Assembly: GCA_024653985.1 (NCBI GenBank)
Contig: JANLIS010000063.1
Coordinates: forward strand, 1 to 26,285
Source: Candidatus Roizmanbacteria bacterium
Lineage (GTDB): Bacteria > Patescibacteriota > Microgenomatia > UBA1406 > GWC2-37-13
Length of the DNA: 26,285 bases
Reading direction: 5' to 3'
Position numbers and translations under genes: made by a program. The stretch's first letter is position 1. Every line of letters starts with the position of its first letter. The notes beneath the pieces were generated by a model. The model did no database searches. It had not been told where the DNA came from and saw only the letters and a list, made by a program, of their open reading frames with translations. This document shows positions 14,781 through 22,514 of this stretch, one piece after another.

Positions 14781-15872
14781 TTATTCCAAAAAATCCTTTA
14801 ATTTACGAGCTCGAGTTGGATGTTTAAGTTTTCGGATGGCTTTTGCCTCGATCTGTCTAATTCTTTCGCGGGTTACCTTAAATTCTTTTCCAACTTCCTC
14901 AAGTGTTTTTGGTTTTCCGTCCTCTAAACCAAACCTCATCATCAAAACCTTTTTTTCCCTTGGTGATAATGTTTCCAAAACTTTGTTCAATGCATCTTTG
15001 AGAAGTTCGCGGGAAACCTTGTCATATAGAGACGGCTGATTTGTGTCTGCGACAAACTGTTCCAAAGTAGCTTCTTTATCATCCCCTATGGGAGTTGATA
15101 AAGATCTTGGCTGTTGAGAAATTTTCATCAGGTTTTCGATCTCGGGAACAGTCATTAACATCTCTTTTGCAGTCTCTTTGACAGTCGGTTCTCGGCCTAA
15201 TTTTTGGGTTAATCGTCTTTGGGTTTTATAGAAACGGTTAATATGATCAACCATGTGTACGGGAATTCTTATTGTTCGCGATTGATCAGCAATCGCTCTT
15301 GTGATCGCCTGTCTGATCCACCACGTAGCGTATGTGGAAAATTTATATCCTCTTCTCCAATCATACTTCTCAACTCCTCGGATCAATCCTTTATTTCCTT
15401 CCTGGATCAGGTCCAAGAATGACAATCGTCTTCCTAAATATTTTTTAGCAATGGAAACAACTAATCGAAGATTTGCCTTAGTTAATTTATCCTTGGCTTC
15501 TTTATCACCTTTTTCATATTTTTTAGCCAGATCAATTTCATCAGCAAATTTAAGAAGAGGAGTTTTCCCTATTTCCTTTAAATACATTTTTATTGGGTCA
15601 AGAGATTCGCCGTGTTTTAATACAACTAAATGTTCCAGTTCTTTTTCTATCTCTTGAACTGATTTTTGTGATTCACTTTCATCACGAGTCGAAATAGTTT
15701 CAAAGATATCGATCCTCATTTTTAGGGCGTCATCAAAAAAACCATCAATCTCCTTAATATGTTTTTCTGGATTCGGAAGAACTAATAAAATGTCGTCCTG
15801 AACCAAAAAGCCGTCTTCTTCTCCTTGGTTAATAAGTTCTTTTAGGGACCTTGGCAAGTGATGTTTTATCAT
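14781..15872 (-). CDS. rpoD: Primary sigma factor, RpoD/SigA
   Basis: This 363-residue group 1 sigma factor directs RNA polymerase to housekeeping promoters. A shortened N-terminal region (1-85) precedes region 1.2 ([11 protein letters not shown], 92-102). Region 2 runs from about 132 to 198 with [20 protein letters not shown], the -10 recognition and melting helix. Region 3 follows (PVHM to about 285), then region 4 with [20 protein letters not shown] (324-343), the -35 binding helix-turn-helix. The canonical region 2.4 and 4.2 fit the TATAAT- and TTGACA-like promoters seen here. One small oddity is EGNKGLIRG, where most homologues have a hydrophobic residue in place of K161. It follows dnaG by 14 bases and is probably co-transcribed, as in the classical macromolecular synthesis operon, though rpsU is absent. 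Confidence 0.96.
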   Translation of the reverse strand: MIKHHLPRSLKELINQGEEDGFLVQDDILLVLPNPEKHIKEIDGFFDDALKMRIDIFETISTRDESESQKSVQEIEKELEHLVVLKHGESLDPIKMYLKEIGKTPLLKFADEIDLAKKYEKGDKEAKDKLTKANLRLVVSIAKKYLGRRLSFLDLIQEGNKGLIRGVEKYDWRRGYKFSTYATWWIRQAITRAIADQSRTIRIPVHMVDHINRFYKTQRRLTQKLGREPTVKETAKEMLMTVPEIENLMKISQQPRSLSTPIGDDKEATLEQFVADTNQPSLYDKVSRELLKDALNKVLETLSPREKKVLMMRFGLEDGKPKTLEEVGKEFKVTRERIRQIEAKAIRKLKHPTRARKLKDFLE

Positions 15873-15886
15873 AAGGTGTTACTATT

Positions 15887-17656
15887 CTATAAAGAAATTA
15901 GGTTTTTTTCTACCTCTTTTAAATTTTCAGATAGTTTCTTCAGTTGTTTTTTCTTATCTTCCGTTTCTTCTTCAGCAAGAATTTTCTTTATTTCCCGTTT
16001 AAAATAGTATTTTTTTATTTCGTGTACAAGCCTATCCAAGCTCTCGTTTGACAAATTGTGATCAGTCGAAGCAAATAAGAATATCTCGTCAAATATCGGA
16101 CGAAGTTCATTAGGTAATTTTTTTCCGAATTCGTTAATGTCAAATTTAGTATCTTTTTCCATTTCTTTAAAAAATAAGAGACTGATCTTTTCGTACGAAA
16201 GATGCAAAAAATATTCGGGTTTTAAAATTTCAAAAACATTTTTGTAAATTGTACTTGGATCTTCACTTTGGAAAAGCACACTTAAAACATATTTGTTTAT
16301 CGTCAGTTCTCGACTGTCTTCAGTTGGCTTGCTGTATTTTATTTTGTTCAAGGATATTTGATTTTTCTTTCTTTTTGACTGACTAATTAAATTCTCAACG
16401 GTATTTTCTGAGATCTCAAGTACGCCAGCTAGTTTTTTTACGTAAAAAGTCCTTACAATTGGATTGGTGATCTTTTCTATCATGGGGATCACTTCTTCCC
16501 CTATCTTCTTTTTGGAAAAAGCTGATTCCTCAGGATACTTTTTTTGAGCTGCCTCAATCAAAAAATCATAGATCGGAACCGGTTTGGCAATCAACTTTTT
16601 AAATTTATTAGGATCTTTTCTCAAAGCTTCATCTGGATCTTTTGCAAAATCTATTGTCACTACTCTTATCTCAAAATCAAATTTTTCTGCCTCATCTATA
16701 CCTCTTTTTATTGATTCGATACCGGCAACATCTGCATCCATCATCAAGGTTATTTTATCCGTGTAGCGTTTAAGCAATTTTAGTTGTTCATTGGTCAGAG
16801 CCGTTCCTTTGATGGCAACAAAGTTCGAATATCCGTGTTGATAAGGCATGATCATATCCAACTCACCTTCTACTATATAAACGTTTTTCTGTTTTTTTAT
16901 TTCTTCGATGGCTAAATTAATTCCAAAAAGACACTCTCTTTTATGATAAATAGGGGTTTCGGGGGTGTTGACATATTTTGCCTCTTTTTCATTTCCTTCA
17001 AGGATTCGTCCGGAAAAACCCAATATATTATTTCTGCTGTCTTTTAAGGGAAACATCAGGCGACCCCGGAAACGATCATAGTAACTACCCCTTTCGCTCC
17101 TGACAAGCAAGCCATTTTCCAACATTTCCTCTTCCTCATATTTCTTTTTCTTCAAAAATAATTTTAAGGAATCCCACGAAGAAGGTGAATACCCCAATTC
17201 AAACTTATCAATGATGGATTGATTTAAAAGACGGGTTTTTAAGTAATCACGTGCCTTTTTCCCAAAATCGGTTTTACTGAAAACATAATGAAAAAATTCT
17301 CCGGCCAATTGATTCATTCCTAAATATCTTTCTTTTTTTTGCCAGATCTTATCTTCTACTCCAATTTTATTCAATGTCAGTTTGACACCTGTTTTTTTGG
17401 CTAATTCCTTTAACGCCTCAATAAAGGTGATATTCTCCCACTTCATTAAAAACTTAATTGCATCTCCACCTTCTCCACAAGCTCCAAAACAATGCCATAT
17501 ACCGCGGTCTGGAGAAACAACAAATGAAGGACTTTTTTCTTGGTGGAACGGACAGACAGCTTTAAAGTTGCGGCCGGCCTTTTTTAAGGTAATGAAGCTT
17601 CCTATAAATTCAACTATGTCTATTTTCCTCTTTATTTCATCAATCTGGTTTTCCAT
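15887..17656 (-). CDS. dnaG: DNA primase DnaG
   Basis: This 589-residue primase makes RNA primers for replication. The N-terminal zinc finger has C35, H38 (CPFH) and C56, C60 (HCFGACGEGGD); the spacing of the second pair is C-x3-C rather than the usual C-x2-C. The RNAP core follows (about 120-250), then the Toprim domain with VEGELDM (262-268) and MMDADVAG (305-312) holding the catalytic E263, D307 and D309, and KDPDEAL. A helical C-terminal domain (about 445-589) is in the position of the helicase-binding domain. The start at 17656 fits the normal N-terminus, and an extended -10 TGATAGAAT ends eight bases upstream, so the mRNA is probably leaderless. rpoD follows after 14 bases. Confidence 0.96.
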   Translation of the reverse strand: MENQIDEIKRKIDIVEFIGSFITLKKAGRNFKAVCPFHQEKSPSFVVSPDRGIWHCFGACGEGGDAIKFLMKWENITFIEALKELAKKTGVKLTLNKIGVEDKIWQKKERYLGMNQLAGEFFHYVFSKTDFGKKARDYLKTRLLNQSIIDKFELGYSPSSWDSLKLFLKKKKYEEEEMLENGLLVRSERGSYYDRFRGRLMFPLKDSRNNILGFSGRILEGNEKEAKYVNTPETPIYHKRECLFGINLAIEEIKKQKNVYIVEGELDMIMPYQHGYSNFVAIKGTALTNEQLKLLKRYTDKITLMMDADVAGIESIKRGIDEAEKFDFEIRVVTIDFAKDPDEALRKDPNKFKKLIAKPVPIYDFLIEAAQKKYPEESAFSKKKIGEEVIPMIEKITNPIVRTFYVKKLAGVLEISENTVENLISQSKRKKNQISLNKIKYSKPTEDSRELTINKYVLSVLFQSEDPSTIYKNVFEILKPEYFLHLSYEKISLLFFKEMEKDTKFDINEFGKKLPNELRPIFDEIFLFASTDHNLSNESLDRLVHEIKKYYFKREIKKILAEEETEDKKKQLKKLSENLKEVEKNLISL

Positions 17657-17664
17657 CTAGACAT

Positions 17665-17673
17665 ATTCTATCA
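17665..17673 (-). promoter_or_regulatory. Extended -10 promoter of the dnaG-rpoD operon
   Basis: On the minus strand TGATAGAAT (17673-17665) is an extended -10 element. It ends eight bases before the dnaG ATG. No clear -35 at standard spacing is visible, as is common with extended -10 promoters. Confidence 0.5.
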
Positions 17674-17704
17674 CTTAGAGCCTGAAAACGCTTGACAAGA
17701 AGGG

Positions 17705-17733
17705 TTGATATTTGATTCTTTATATTTTATATT
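17705..17733 (+). promoter_or_regulatory. Promoter of the PilM-like/LytR_C gene
   Basis: TTGATA (17705-17710) and TATATT (17728-17733) are separated by exactly 17 bases; the ATG at 17744 lies ten bases after the -10. This is divergent from the dnaG promoter. An in-frame TTG at 17705 is part of the -35 and so is not the translation start. Confidence 0.5.
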
Positions 17734-17743
17734 GTATCTATAC

Positions 17744-19180
17744 ATGATTTATTTATATCTTGACAAAAATACGATCAAACTGCTTTATCTTAAAAAGACC
17801 ATGTTAGGTCAGCAGGAAACCCTATATCATCAAAAGACCTATGAGTCAGATCTTATTGATAAAGGAAAGATAATAAATATTGACCTATTGGCTTCGGCAA
17901 TCAAAGAGGTCGTCACCTCTTCAAACAGACCGGTTGCCGATAATCAGATCAGTCTTATTCTTCCTCAAGAATTTTTTAGTTTCTTTAGAACAACCGTCCC
18001 CTCTGATATTGCGGTATCTGCCTTAAATTCTTTTATTTCTGACAAGGCCCGTTCGATCTTGCCGATTGACAATACCGAATTAGCCAGTGATTACTTCGTC
18101 CAAGAATCAGAGCAGGAAAAGGTTGTTACCTATTTCGGTATTAATCAGGAAACCCTTTTGAGCATTAAACAGGCACTTACCCTAATTGATTTTAAGATCG
18201 TTTCTATCATTCCTGATACGATGGCCTTCTTTAAATTATTTGAAAAAACGTTAAGAAAAGAAAAAAAAGAGACAATTTTATATACAGAATTGGAATCAAA
18301 TGTTTTAAGCGGCTACTTATTTGATTCTTGCGGCTTGATTGATGATAAAAAAATTTCAATAGAATATTCTGAAGGAGACAAGATCGCAGATATTTTAAAG
18401 GCGAAAATTGTTGAAATCACTACTGATAAAAAAAAGGTCAATAGAATTATAATCTCCGGTGAAAAATCTGATACTATTCGTCAAGATACTTTTACCAAAT
18501 CCGTCGGTGTTTGGACTAACCCTTTGAAGAGAATCGTCCCAACTTTTTACGAGGACTATCTGAAAATGCTTGTCCCAAAAAACGGAAAAGCCTTTCCGAT
18601 TTTAACCTACGACGTTTGTTTCGGTGCCTTTATATTATCTGAAGAAAATAAAAGTTTTTCACTTCTAAAAAAGAATAATTTGTATAGAAACAAGGTTTCA
18701 TTACCAAAAATTGGTATGCCAAAAAAGGAAGTATTTCTATTTGCCGGTTCCTTTGCCATTTCATTCTTGCTTTTTGTTTTGATCTCTAAATTTGGTAGCA
18801 ACTTTAAAATTCCAAATTTTATGACCAAAAAAAATGTTGTAGTAGTTACTCCAACCTTAGCCCCGCCGACACCTACCCCTACCCCTAACTTCAAGAAGGA
18901 AGAGGTTAAGATAAAAGTTCTTAATGGCTCAGGGGTAAAAGGAAAAGCTACTGAGGTAAAAGATATCTTGAGAAAAAAGGGTTACCTAGAAATCTTAACC
19001 GACAATGCCGATAATTTTGATTACGTGACCACCGAAATTCAGGTCAAGAGCGATAAAAAACAGTTGGGCGATATGGTAAAAGATGATCTGAAAGATTATA
19101 TTACCGCTCCTAAAATTACCATATTAGATGAAAAAGAAGCATCTGACCTTGTTTTGATCTTTGGGGCAGATTTTAAATAA
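17744..19180 (+). CDS. PilM-like domain protein with membrane anchor and C-terminal LytR_C domain
   Basis: The protein has 478 residues from ATG 17744. The first 300 or so form a cytoplasmic domain that begins MIYLYLDKNTIKLLYLKK and has the strand pattern of PilM/FtsA-like actin-fold proteins. A single membrane helix follows (about 326-349), then a short linker of proline-threonine pairs (APPTPTPTP), and then a 90-residue domain starting VKIKVLNGSGVKGKA, typical of LytR_C (also found at the end of LytR-CpsA-Psr proteins). The layout puts an ATPase-like fold inside and LytR_C outside, like PilM and PilN joined in one chain. No other pilus gene is nearby, so the role could be in envelope assembly. 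The actin-like assignment is by pattern only; the LytR_C call is firmer. Confidence 0.72.
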   Translation: MIYLYLDKNTIKLLYLKKTMLGQQETLYHQKTYESDLIDKGKIINIDLLASAIKEVVTSSNRPVADNQISLILPQEFFSFFRTTVPSDIAVSALNSFISDKARSILPIDNTELASDYFVQESEQEKVVTYFGINQETLLSIKQALTLIDFKIVSIIPDTMAFFKLFEKTLRKEKKETILYTELESNVLSGYLFDSCGLIDDKKISIEYSEGDKIADILKAKIVEITTDKKKVNRIIISGEKSDTIRQDTFTKSVGVWTNPLKRIVPTFYEDYLKMLVPKNGKAFPILTYDVCFGAFILSEENKSFSLLKKNNLYRNKVSLPKIGMPKKEVFLFAGSFAISFLLFVLISKFGSNFKIPNFMTKKNVVVVTPTLAPPTPTPTPNFKKEEVKIKVLNGSGVKGKATEVKDILRKKGYLEILTDNADNFDYVTTEIQVKSDKKQLGDMVKDDLKDYITAPKITILDEKEASDLVLIFGADFK

Positions 19181-19203
19181 AAAACTACTTTTGATTTTTT
19201 TAG

Positions 19204-19314
19204 TGTCATTCCCGCGAAGGCAGGTTTACCCTGTAAGGGAATCCAAGCTACAATTACCTTACTTGTTTTTAAGAAGAAATTCTAGACTGGATCCCCTCCT
19301 ACGAGGGGATGACA
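19204..19314. repeat. 111-base composite element with TGTCATTCC/GGATGACA ends
   Basis: The element starts TGTCATTCCC and ends GGGGATGACA. The left hairpin has ATTCCC pairing with GGGAAT around an inner CAGG/CCTG. The right hairpin is ATCCCCTC-CTAC-GAGGGGAT (19290-19310). The spacer between is AT-rich and includes CTAGACTGGATCC, whose complement recurs at 2608 and in part at 23920. It fills the gap between the PilM-like gene and prfB and may act as a terminator for the first. Confidence 0.75.
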
Positions 19315-19328
19315 ATTATTTCTAATGG

Positions 19329-19334
19329 TATAAT
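19329..19334 (+). promoter_or_regulatory. -10 hexamer TATAAT of prfB
   Basis: A perfect TATAAT ends seven bases before the ATG at 19342, predicting a leaderless mRNA. No -35 at standard spacing was found; ATGACA at the end of the repeat element is only 14 bases upstream, which is short. An in-frame ATG at 19309, inside the repeat, is upstream of the hexamer and is rejected as the start. Confidence 0.55.
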
Positions 19335-19341
19335 TAACCTC

Positions 19342-20355
19342 ATGGAAATTGATATTGAAGAATTAAGAGCTAAGTATCAGGCGATTTTAAGCAAGGCTGA
19401 TTTGAATGGAAAAAAAGTAGAATTGAAAACCTTAAAAGAAAAAAGTTACGAAGCTTCATTTTGGAGCGACCCAAAATCCGCAGGGGAGACAATGAAGAAA
19501 ATTACTGATCTTAAAAAAGAAATAGAAGATCTGGAAATGATGGAGCTATTATTGGAAGAAAATCAGCTTGAAGAAGCAAAAAAATTGATCAACAAATATG
19601 AAATACTTCTCTTTCTTTCGGGGCCTTATGATAAAGGCGGGGTTGTCTTTTCGATTCATGCCGGTCAGGGGGGAACTGAAGCAATGGACTGGTCAAGTAT
19701 GCTTTTCCGTATGTATACCCGTTTTTTTGAAAGAAAAGGCTGGAAATTTGAAGAATTTGATCGTGTATCTGGTGAAGAAGCAGGGATAAAAAGTTCAATT
19801 ATCAATGTCTACGGTAATTTTGCCTACGGTTATTTAAAAGCTGAAGCCGGAGTCCACCGCTTGGTCCGTCAGTCTCCTTTTAACGCCGACAAACTGAGAC
19901 AAACTTCTTTTTCATTGGTTGAGGTTTTGCCAATGATCGAAGATAAAGAAATAAGCGTCCGTGATGATGAAGTTGAGTGGGAGTTTTACCGATCGGGCGG
20001 ACATGGAGGACAAAACGTTAATAAAGTTTCAACCGCAGTCAGACTAACTCACAAACCTACAGGAATTATCATTACTTGTCAAACAGAAAGAGATCAAGGT
20101 AAAAACAGAGATAGTGCCATGAAGATCTTGCGGGCAAAATTATGGAAATTGGAACAGGAAAAAAAAGCCAAAACAATTGCTGGTTTCAAAACCGAGACAA
20201 TGGCTTCTTGGGGACACCAGATAAGATCTTATGTGCTTCATCCATATAAACTGATCAAGGACCTGAGAACTGATTATGAAGAAACCCAAACCGATAAAGT
20301 TCTTGATGGAGAACTGGATGGATATATTGAGGCCTACCTGAAGCAAGTTAAGTAA
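19342..20355 (+). CDS. prfB: Peptide chain release factor 2
   Basis: This 337-residue RF2 releases the peptide at UGA and UAA codons. Domain 1 is helical (1-90). [12 protein letters not shown] marks the start of the core, SPF (178-180) is the RF2 stop-codon recognition motif, and [11 protein letters not shown] holds the catalytic GGQ (222-224) that reaches the peptidyl-transferase centre. [14 protein letters not shown] near the C-terminus is also typical of RF2. The usual autoregulatory in-frame TGA near codon 25 is absent: the gene is read in one frame, so there is no programmed frameshift. The N-terminus is about 20-30 residues shorter than in E. coli. Its presence agrees with the use of TGA as stop in this genome. 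Confidence 0.96.
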   Translation: MEIDIEELRAKYQAILSKADLNGKKVELKTLKEKSYEASFWSDPKSAGETMKKITDLKKEIEDLEMMELLLEENQLEEAKKLINKYEILLFLSGPYDKGGVVFSIHAGQGGTEAMDWSSMLFRMYTRFFERKGWKFEEFDRVSGEEAGIKSSIINVYGNFAYGYLKAEAGVHRLVRQSPFNADKLRQTSFSLVEVLPMIEDKEISVRDDEVEWEFYRSGGHGGQNVNKVSTAVRLTHKPTGIIITCQTERDQGKNRDSAMKILRAKLWKLEQEKKAKTIAGFKTETMASWGHQIRSYVLHPYKLIKDLRTDYEETQTDKVLDGELDGYIEAYLKQVK

Positions 20356-20412
20356 TTGTTAATTCTTAAATGTTAATTGTTAAAAAATTATTTAACTTTT
20401 AATAATTAATAT

Positions 20413-20441
20413 TTGATATTTTTCTTCAAAGTTGTTATCCT
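20413..20441 (+). promoter_or_regulatory. Promoter of the small anchored protein gene
   Basis: TTGATA (20413-20418) and TATCCT (20436-20441) are 17 bases apart, with a TG in the extended -10 position (20433-20434). The -10 ends eight bases before the ATG at 20450, so the transcript is predicted to start at the codon. The gap before it (20356-20412) is AT-rich with repeated TTAATTGTTAA words. Confidence 0.55.
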
Positions 20442-20449
20442 GATCTCAT

Positions 20450-20881
20450 ATGGAAAATAATAAATTGCTTCATACTTTAGAAACAAAAGAAGTTGACGAG
20501 ATTTCCTTCGTTTCCTTTTTCACTTTCATTGCCGTTGCGGTCATCATCGGTGCTGTAGTCGGACTTGGTGTTTCCCGTCTTAATAAAAAAACAACTACTA
20601 CAAGTGACAAGACAAAAGGCACTACTCAGTCTGCTGGGATAGTTGATAAAAAAACTTTTAAAGATAGCGCTGAAGGTATTTTAAGAGAGGGAGGAATCGA
20701 TGGTGAAGGTAACTTTCATTTGGAGCGCACAGGTGGAATTTCACAAAATGCTTACCTGACCTCAAGTACGGTTGACCTGTCAAACTACATTGGTAAAAAG
20801 GTGAAGGTCTGGGGACAGACTTTTTCAGGACAAAAAGCCGGTTGGTTGATGGATGTGGGACTGGTTGAAATTGAGAAGTAG
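20450..20881 (+). CDS. Single-helix membrane-anchored protein of unknown function
   Basis: I do not recognise a named family. The 143-residue protein has a short charged N-terminus, one membrane helix (about residues 20-43), a threonine- and lysine-rich linker (46-65) and a compact domain of about 75 residues with ILREGGIDGEGNFHLER, STVDLSNYIGKKVKVWG and WLMDVGLVEIE. The alternating strands and the KKVKVWGQT segment are reminiscent of a small OB-fold, which is inference. With this topology the domain faces outside. It lies between prfB and ftsE on the same strand but has its own good promoter. The position next to the FtsEX-M23 genes hints at an envelope role. Confidence 0.65.
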   Translation: MENNKLLHTLETKEVDEISFVSFFTFIAVAVIIGAVVGLGVSRLNKKTTTTSDKTKGTTQSAGIVDKKTFKDSAEGILREGGIDGEGNFHLERTGGISQNAYLTSSTVDLSNYIGKKVKVWGQTFSGQKAGWLMDVGLVEIEK

Positions 20882-20892
20882 TTTGTTTTATT

Positions 20893-20930
20893 ACTTTATG
20901 GACTTTATAACTTTATGAACTTTATAGACT
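20893..20930 (+). repeat. Short tandem array of ACTTTATRR units upstream of ftsE
   Basis: Four units, ACTTTATGG, ACTTTATA, ACTTTATGA and ACTTTATAG, follow each other at 8-9 base spacing. The last unit holds TATAGA, eight bases before the ftsE ATG, so the array may contribute the -10 region. A related array in the opposite orientation lies at 23852-23890. Confidence 0.65.
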
Positions 20931-20936
20931 AGTTTT

Positions 20937-21614
20937 ATGATCACTTTTGATAAAGTTACAAAAAAATTCCCCTTAGGCAATACTGCATTAAATGACGTTT
21001 CTTTTGAAATTGATGATAATCAATTTGTATTTTTAGTTGGACAGTCCGGCGCAGGGAAAACTACCATTTTAAAAATGATCACCCAAGAAATAATTCCATC
21101 GTCGGGATCTATTATTGTTGATGATTTTGATGTAACCGATAAAAACTTTTCTCAAATAATTGATCTGAGACGTAAGATCGGGATCATCTTCCAGGACTTT
21201 AAGGTCTTGGTCGATAAAAATATTTTTGAAAATGTTGCCGTTAGTCTCAAAGTTATTGGTGCTGACCAATCAGAGATAAAAACTGAAGTAAAAAAAGCTC
21301 TTGAATTGGTTGGTCTTTCCAAAAAAGAATTTGTTTTTCCAATTCAATTATCAGCTGGGGAACTACAAAGGGTGGCTATCGCCCGTGCCATAATCGGAGA
21401 TCGTGATATTATTATTGCTGACGAACCAACTGGCAACCTTGACCCCAAAACTTCCTGGGATATTATGAAAATATTCAAAAAACTTGAAGGAAAAAAAACT
21501 ATTATCATTGCTACTCACAATACTGACATCGTTAATTCATTTCAAAAAAGGGTTTTGGTTTTGAAAGAAGGAAAGATAGTTAAAGATCAAAGAAAGGGAG
21601 GATACGAACTATGA
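20937..21614 (+). CDS. ftsE: Cell division ATP-binding protein FtsE
   Basis: This 225-residue ABC ATPase is the cytoplasmic partner of FtsX. It has Walker A GQSGAGKTT (35-43), the Q-loop at Q86, a signature reading LSAGELQR (138-145) where most ABC proteins have LSGGEQQR, Walker B IIIADEP (158-164) and the switch histidine H194. The length and TGNLDP after Walker B are normal for FtsE. FtsEX uses ATP hydrolysis to activate a peptidoglycan hydrolase at the division site. The stop overlaps the ftsX start in an ATGA arrangement, so the two are translationally coupled. There is no Shine-Dalgarno sequence before the ATG; the tandem array upstream may hold the promoter. Confidence 0.93.
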   Translation: MITFDKVTKKFPLGNTALNDVSFEIDDNQFVFLVGQSGAGKTTILKMITQEIIPSSGSIIVDDFDVTDKNFSQIIDLRRKIGIIFQDFKVLVDKNIFENVAVSLKVIGADQSEIKTEVKKALELVGLSKKEFVFPIQLSAGELQRVAIARAIIGDRDIIIADEPTGNLDPKTSWDIMKIFKKLEGKKTIIIATHNTDIVNSFQKRVLVLKEGKIVKDQRKGGYEL

Positions 21615-22507
21615 AAGACATATGGACATCAATTAGAAGAACCCCATACCAATCGTTATCTGCTTTTTTAATCTTATTCTTTACCCTTTTTTTAACACTG
21701 ATATTGTTTGTTTCTCTGACATTCCTTTACGGATCTTTAAATTATCTGGAAACAAAACCACAGGTAACCGTTTATTTTCAAAACAAAACTCCAGAAAATA
21801 ATATCTTTAAGGTCCGTGAGGAATTAATGAATTCGGGTAAAGTTTCGAATATAAAATACACAAATAAAAATGAGGCTTTTAATATATATAAACAAGACAA
21901 CAAAGATAACCCTCTCCTTTTAGAGATGGTTTCAGCTGATATTCTTCCCCCATCTCTTGATATATATGCGAAAAAACCAATCTACCTCCCCGAAATTGCC
22001 GAATATCTGAAAAAACAGGGAGATATTGACGAAGTCCAATATGAAAAAGATACTATCGATAAATTACTTGTTTTAACTAATACGATAAGAATCTCTGCGT
22101 TGATCTTTTTTAGTTATTTGATCCTGATGTCAATCGTCGTCCTGACAACAATGATACTTTTTAAAATCGCTCTTAAAGAAAGTGAGATCACTTTATTAAG
22201 ATTGATCGGTGCAACTAATTTTTATATTAGAAAGCCATATATCTTGGAAAGTTTATTTCTAGGGTTTACCGCTTCCCTGTTATCTTTCGGTATATTTTCT
22301 TCTATTGTTCTTTATTTCCATTCATTTTTACAATCATATCTTAAGGGGATAACAGCTTTATCAATTGATGTATTTAATTACTCACTGGTCATTTGGCCAT
22401 TAAATTATATTTTCTTTGCAATTGTTTTTATATCTATATCCTTATTTGGAGCTATTATTTCTTCGGTCGCCTCTTACATCGCCACTAATAAATATCTGAA
22501 GGTATAA
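21611..22507 (+). CDS. ftsX: Cell division membrane protein FtsX
   Basis: This 298-residue protein has the FtsX topology: a helix at about 15-40, an extracytoplasmic domain (about 42-158), then three helices at about 160-185, 212-237 and 265-290. The sequence TLLRLIGATNFYIRKPYILE (195-214) between helices 2 and 3 is typical of the FtsX/MacB permease core that touches the ATPase. The extracytoplasmic loop of FtsX binds the coiled-coil region of its hydrolase partner, here most likely the M23 protein encoded eight bases downstream. The final codons (GTATAA) form part of a TATAAT that could serve as the promoter of the next gene. Confidence 0.9.
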   Translation: MKDIWTSIRRTPYQSLSAFLILFFTLFLTLILFVSLTFLYGSLNYLETKPQVTVYFQNKTPENNIFKVREELMNSGKVSNIKYTNKNEAFNIYKQDNKDNPLLLEMVSADILPPSLDIYAKKPIYLPEIAEYLKKQGDIDEVQYEKDTIDKLLVLTNTIRISALIFFSYLILMSIVVLTTMILFKIALKESEITLLRLIGATNFYIRKPYILESLFLGFTASLLSFGIFSSIVLYFHSFLQSYLKGITALSIDVFNYSLVIWPLNYIFFAIVFISISLFGAIISSVASYIATNKYLKV

Positions 22508-22508
22508 T
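22503..22508 (+). promoter_or_regulatory. -10 hexamer TATAAT overlapping the ftsX stop
   Basis: TATAAT spans the ftsX stop codon (22505-22507) and ends six bases before the ATG of the M23 gene at 22515. No -35 at normal spacing is visible. It would let the hydrolase be transcribed separately from ftsEX as a leaderless mRNA. Confidence 0.4.
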
Positions 22509-22514
22509 TAAACC

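Noticed and set aside
15301..15657. Open frames on the plus strand opposite rpoD and dnaG
   Set aside because: They are shadows of strongly conserved genes and show no domain or start signal.
17705..17743. In-frame TTG start giving 13 more residues to the PilM-like protein
   Set aside because: The TTG is the -35 (TTGATA) of a promoter whose -10 lies upstream of the ATG at 17744, and the extra residues add nothing recognisable.
19309..19341. Upstream in-frame ATG for prfB
   Set aside because: It lies in the end of the repeat element and before a TATAAT that sits seven bases from ATG 19342, so it is probably not transcribed with the gene.
19342..19450. Programmed +1 frameshift in prfB
   Set aside because: The gene is open in one frame throughout, with no in-frame TGA or slippery CTTTGA near codon 25.
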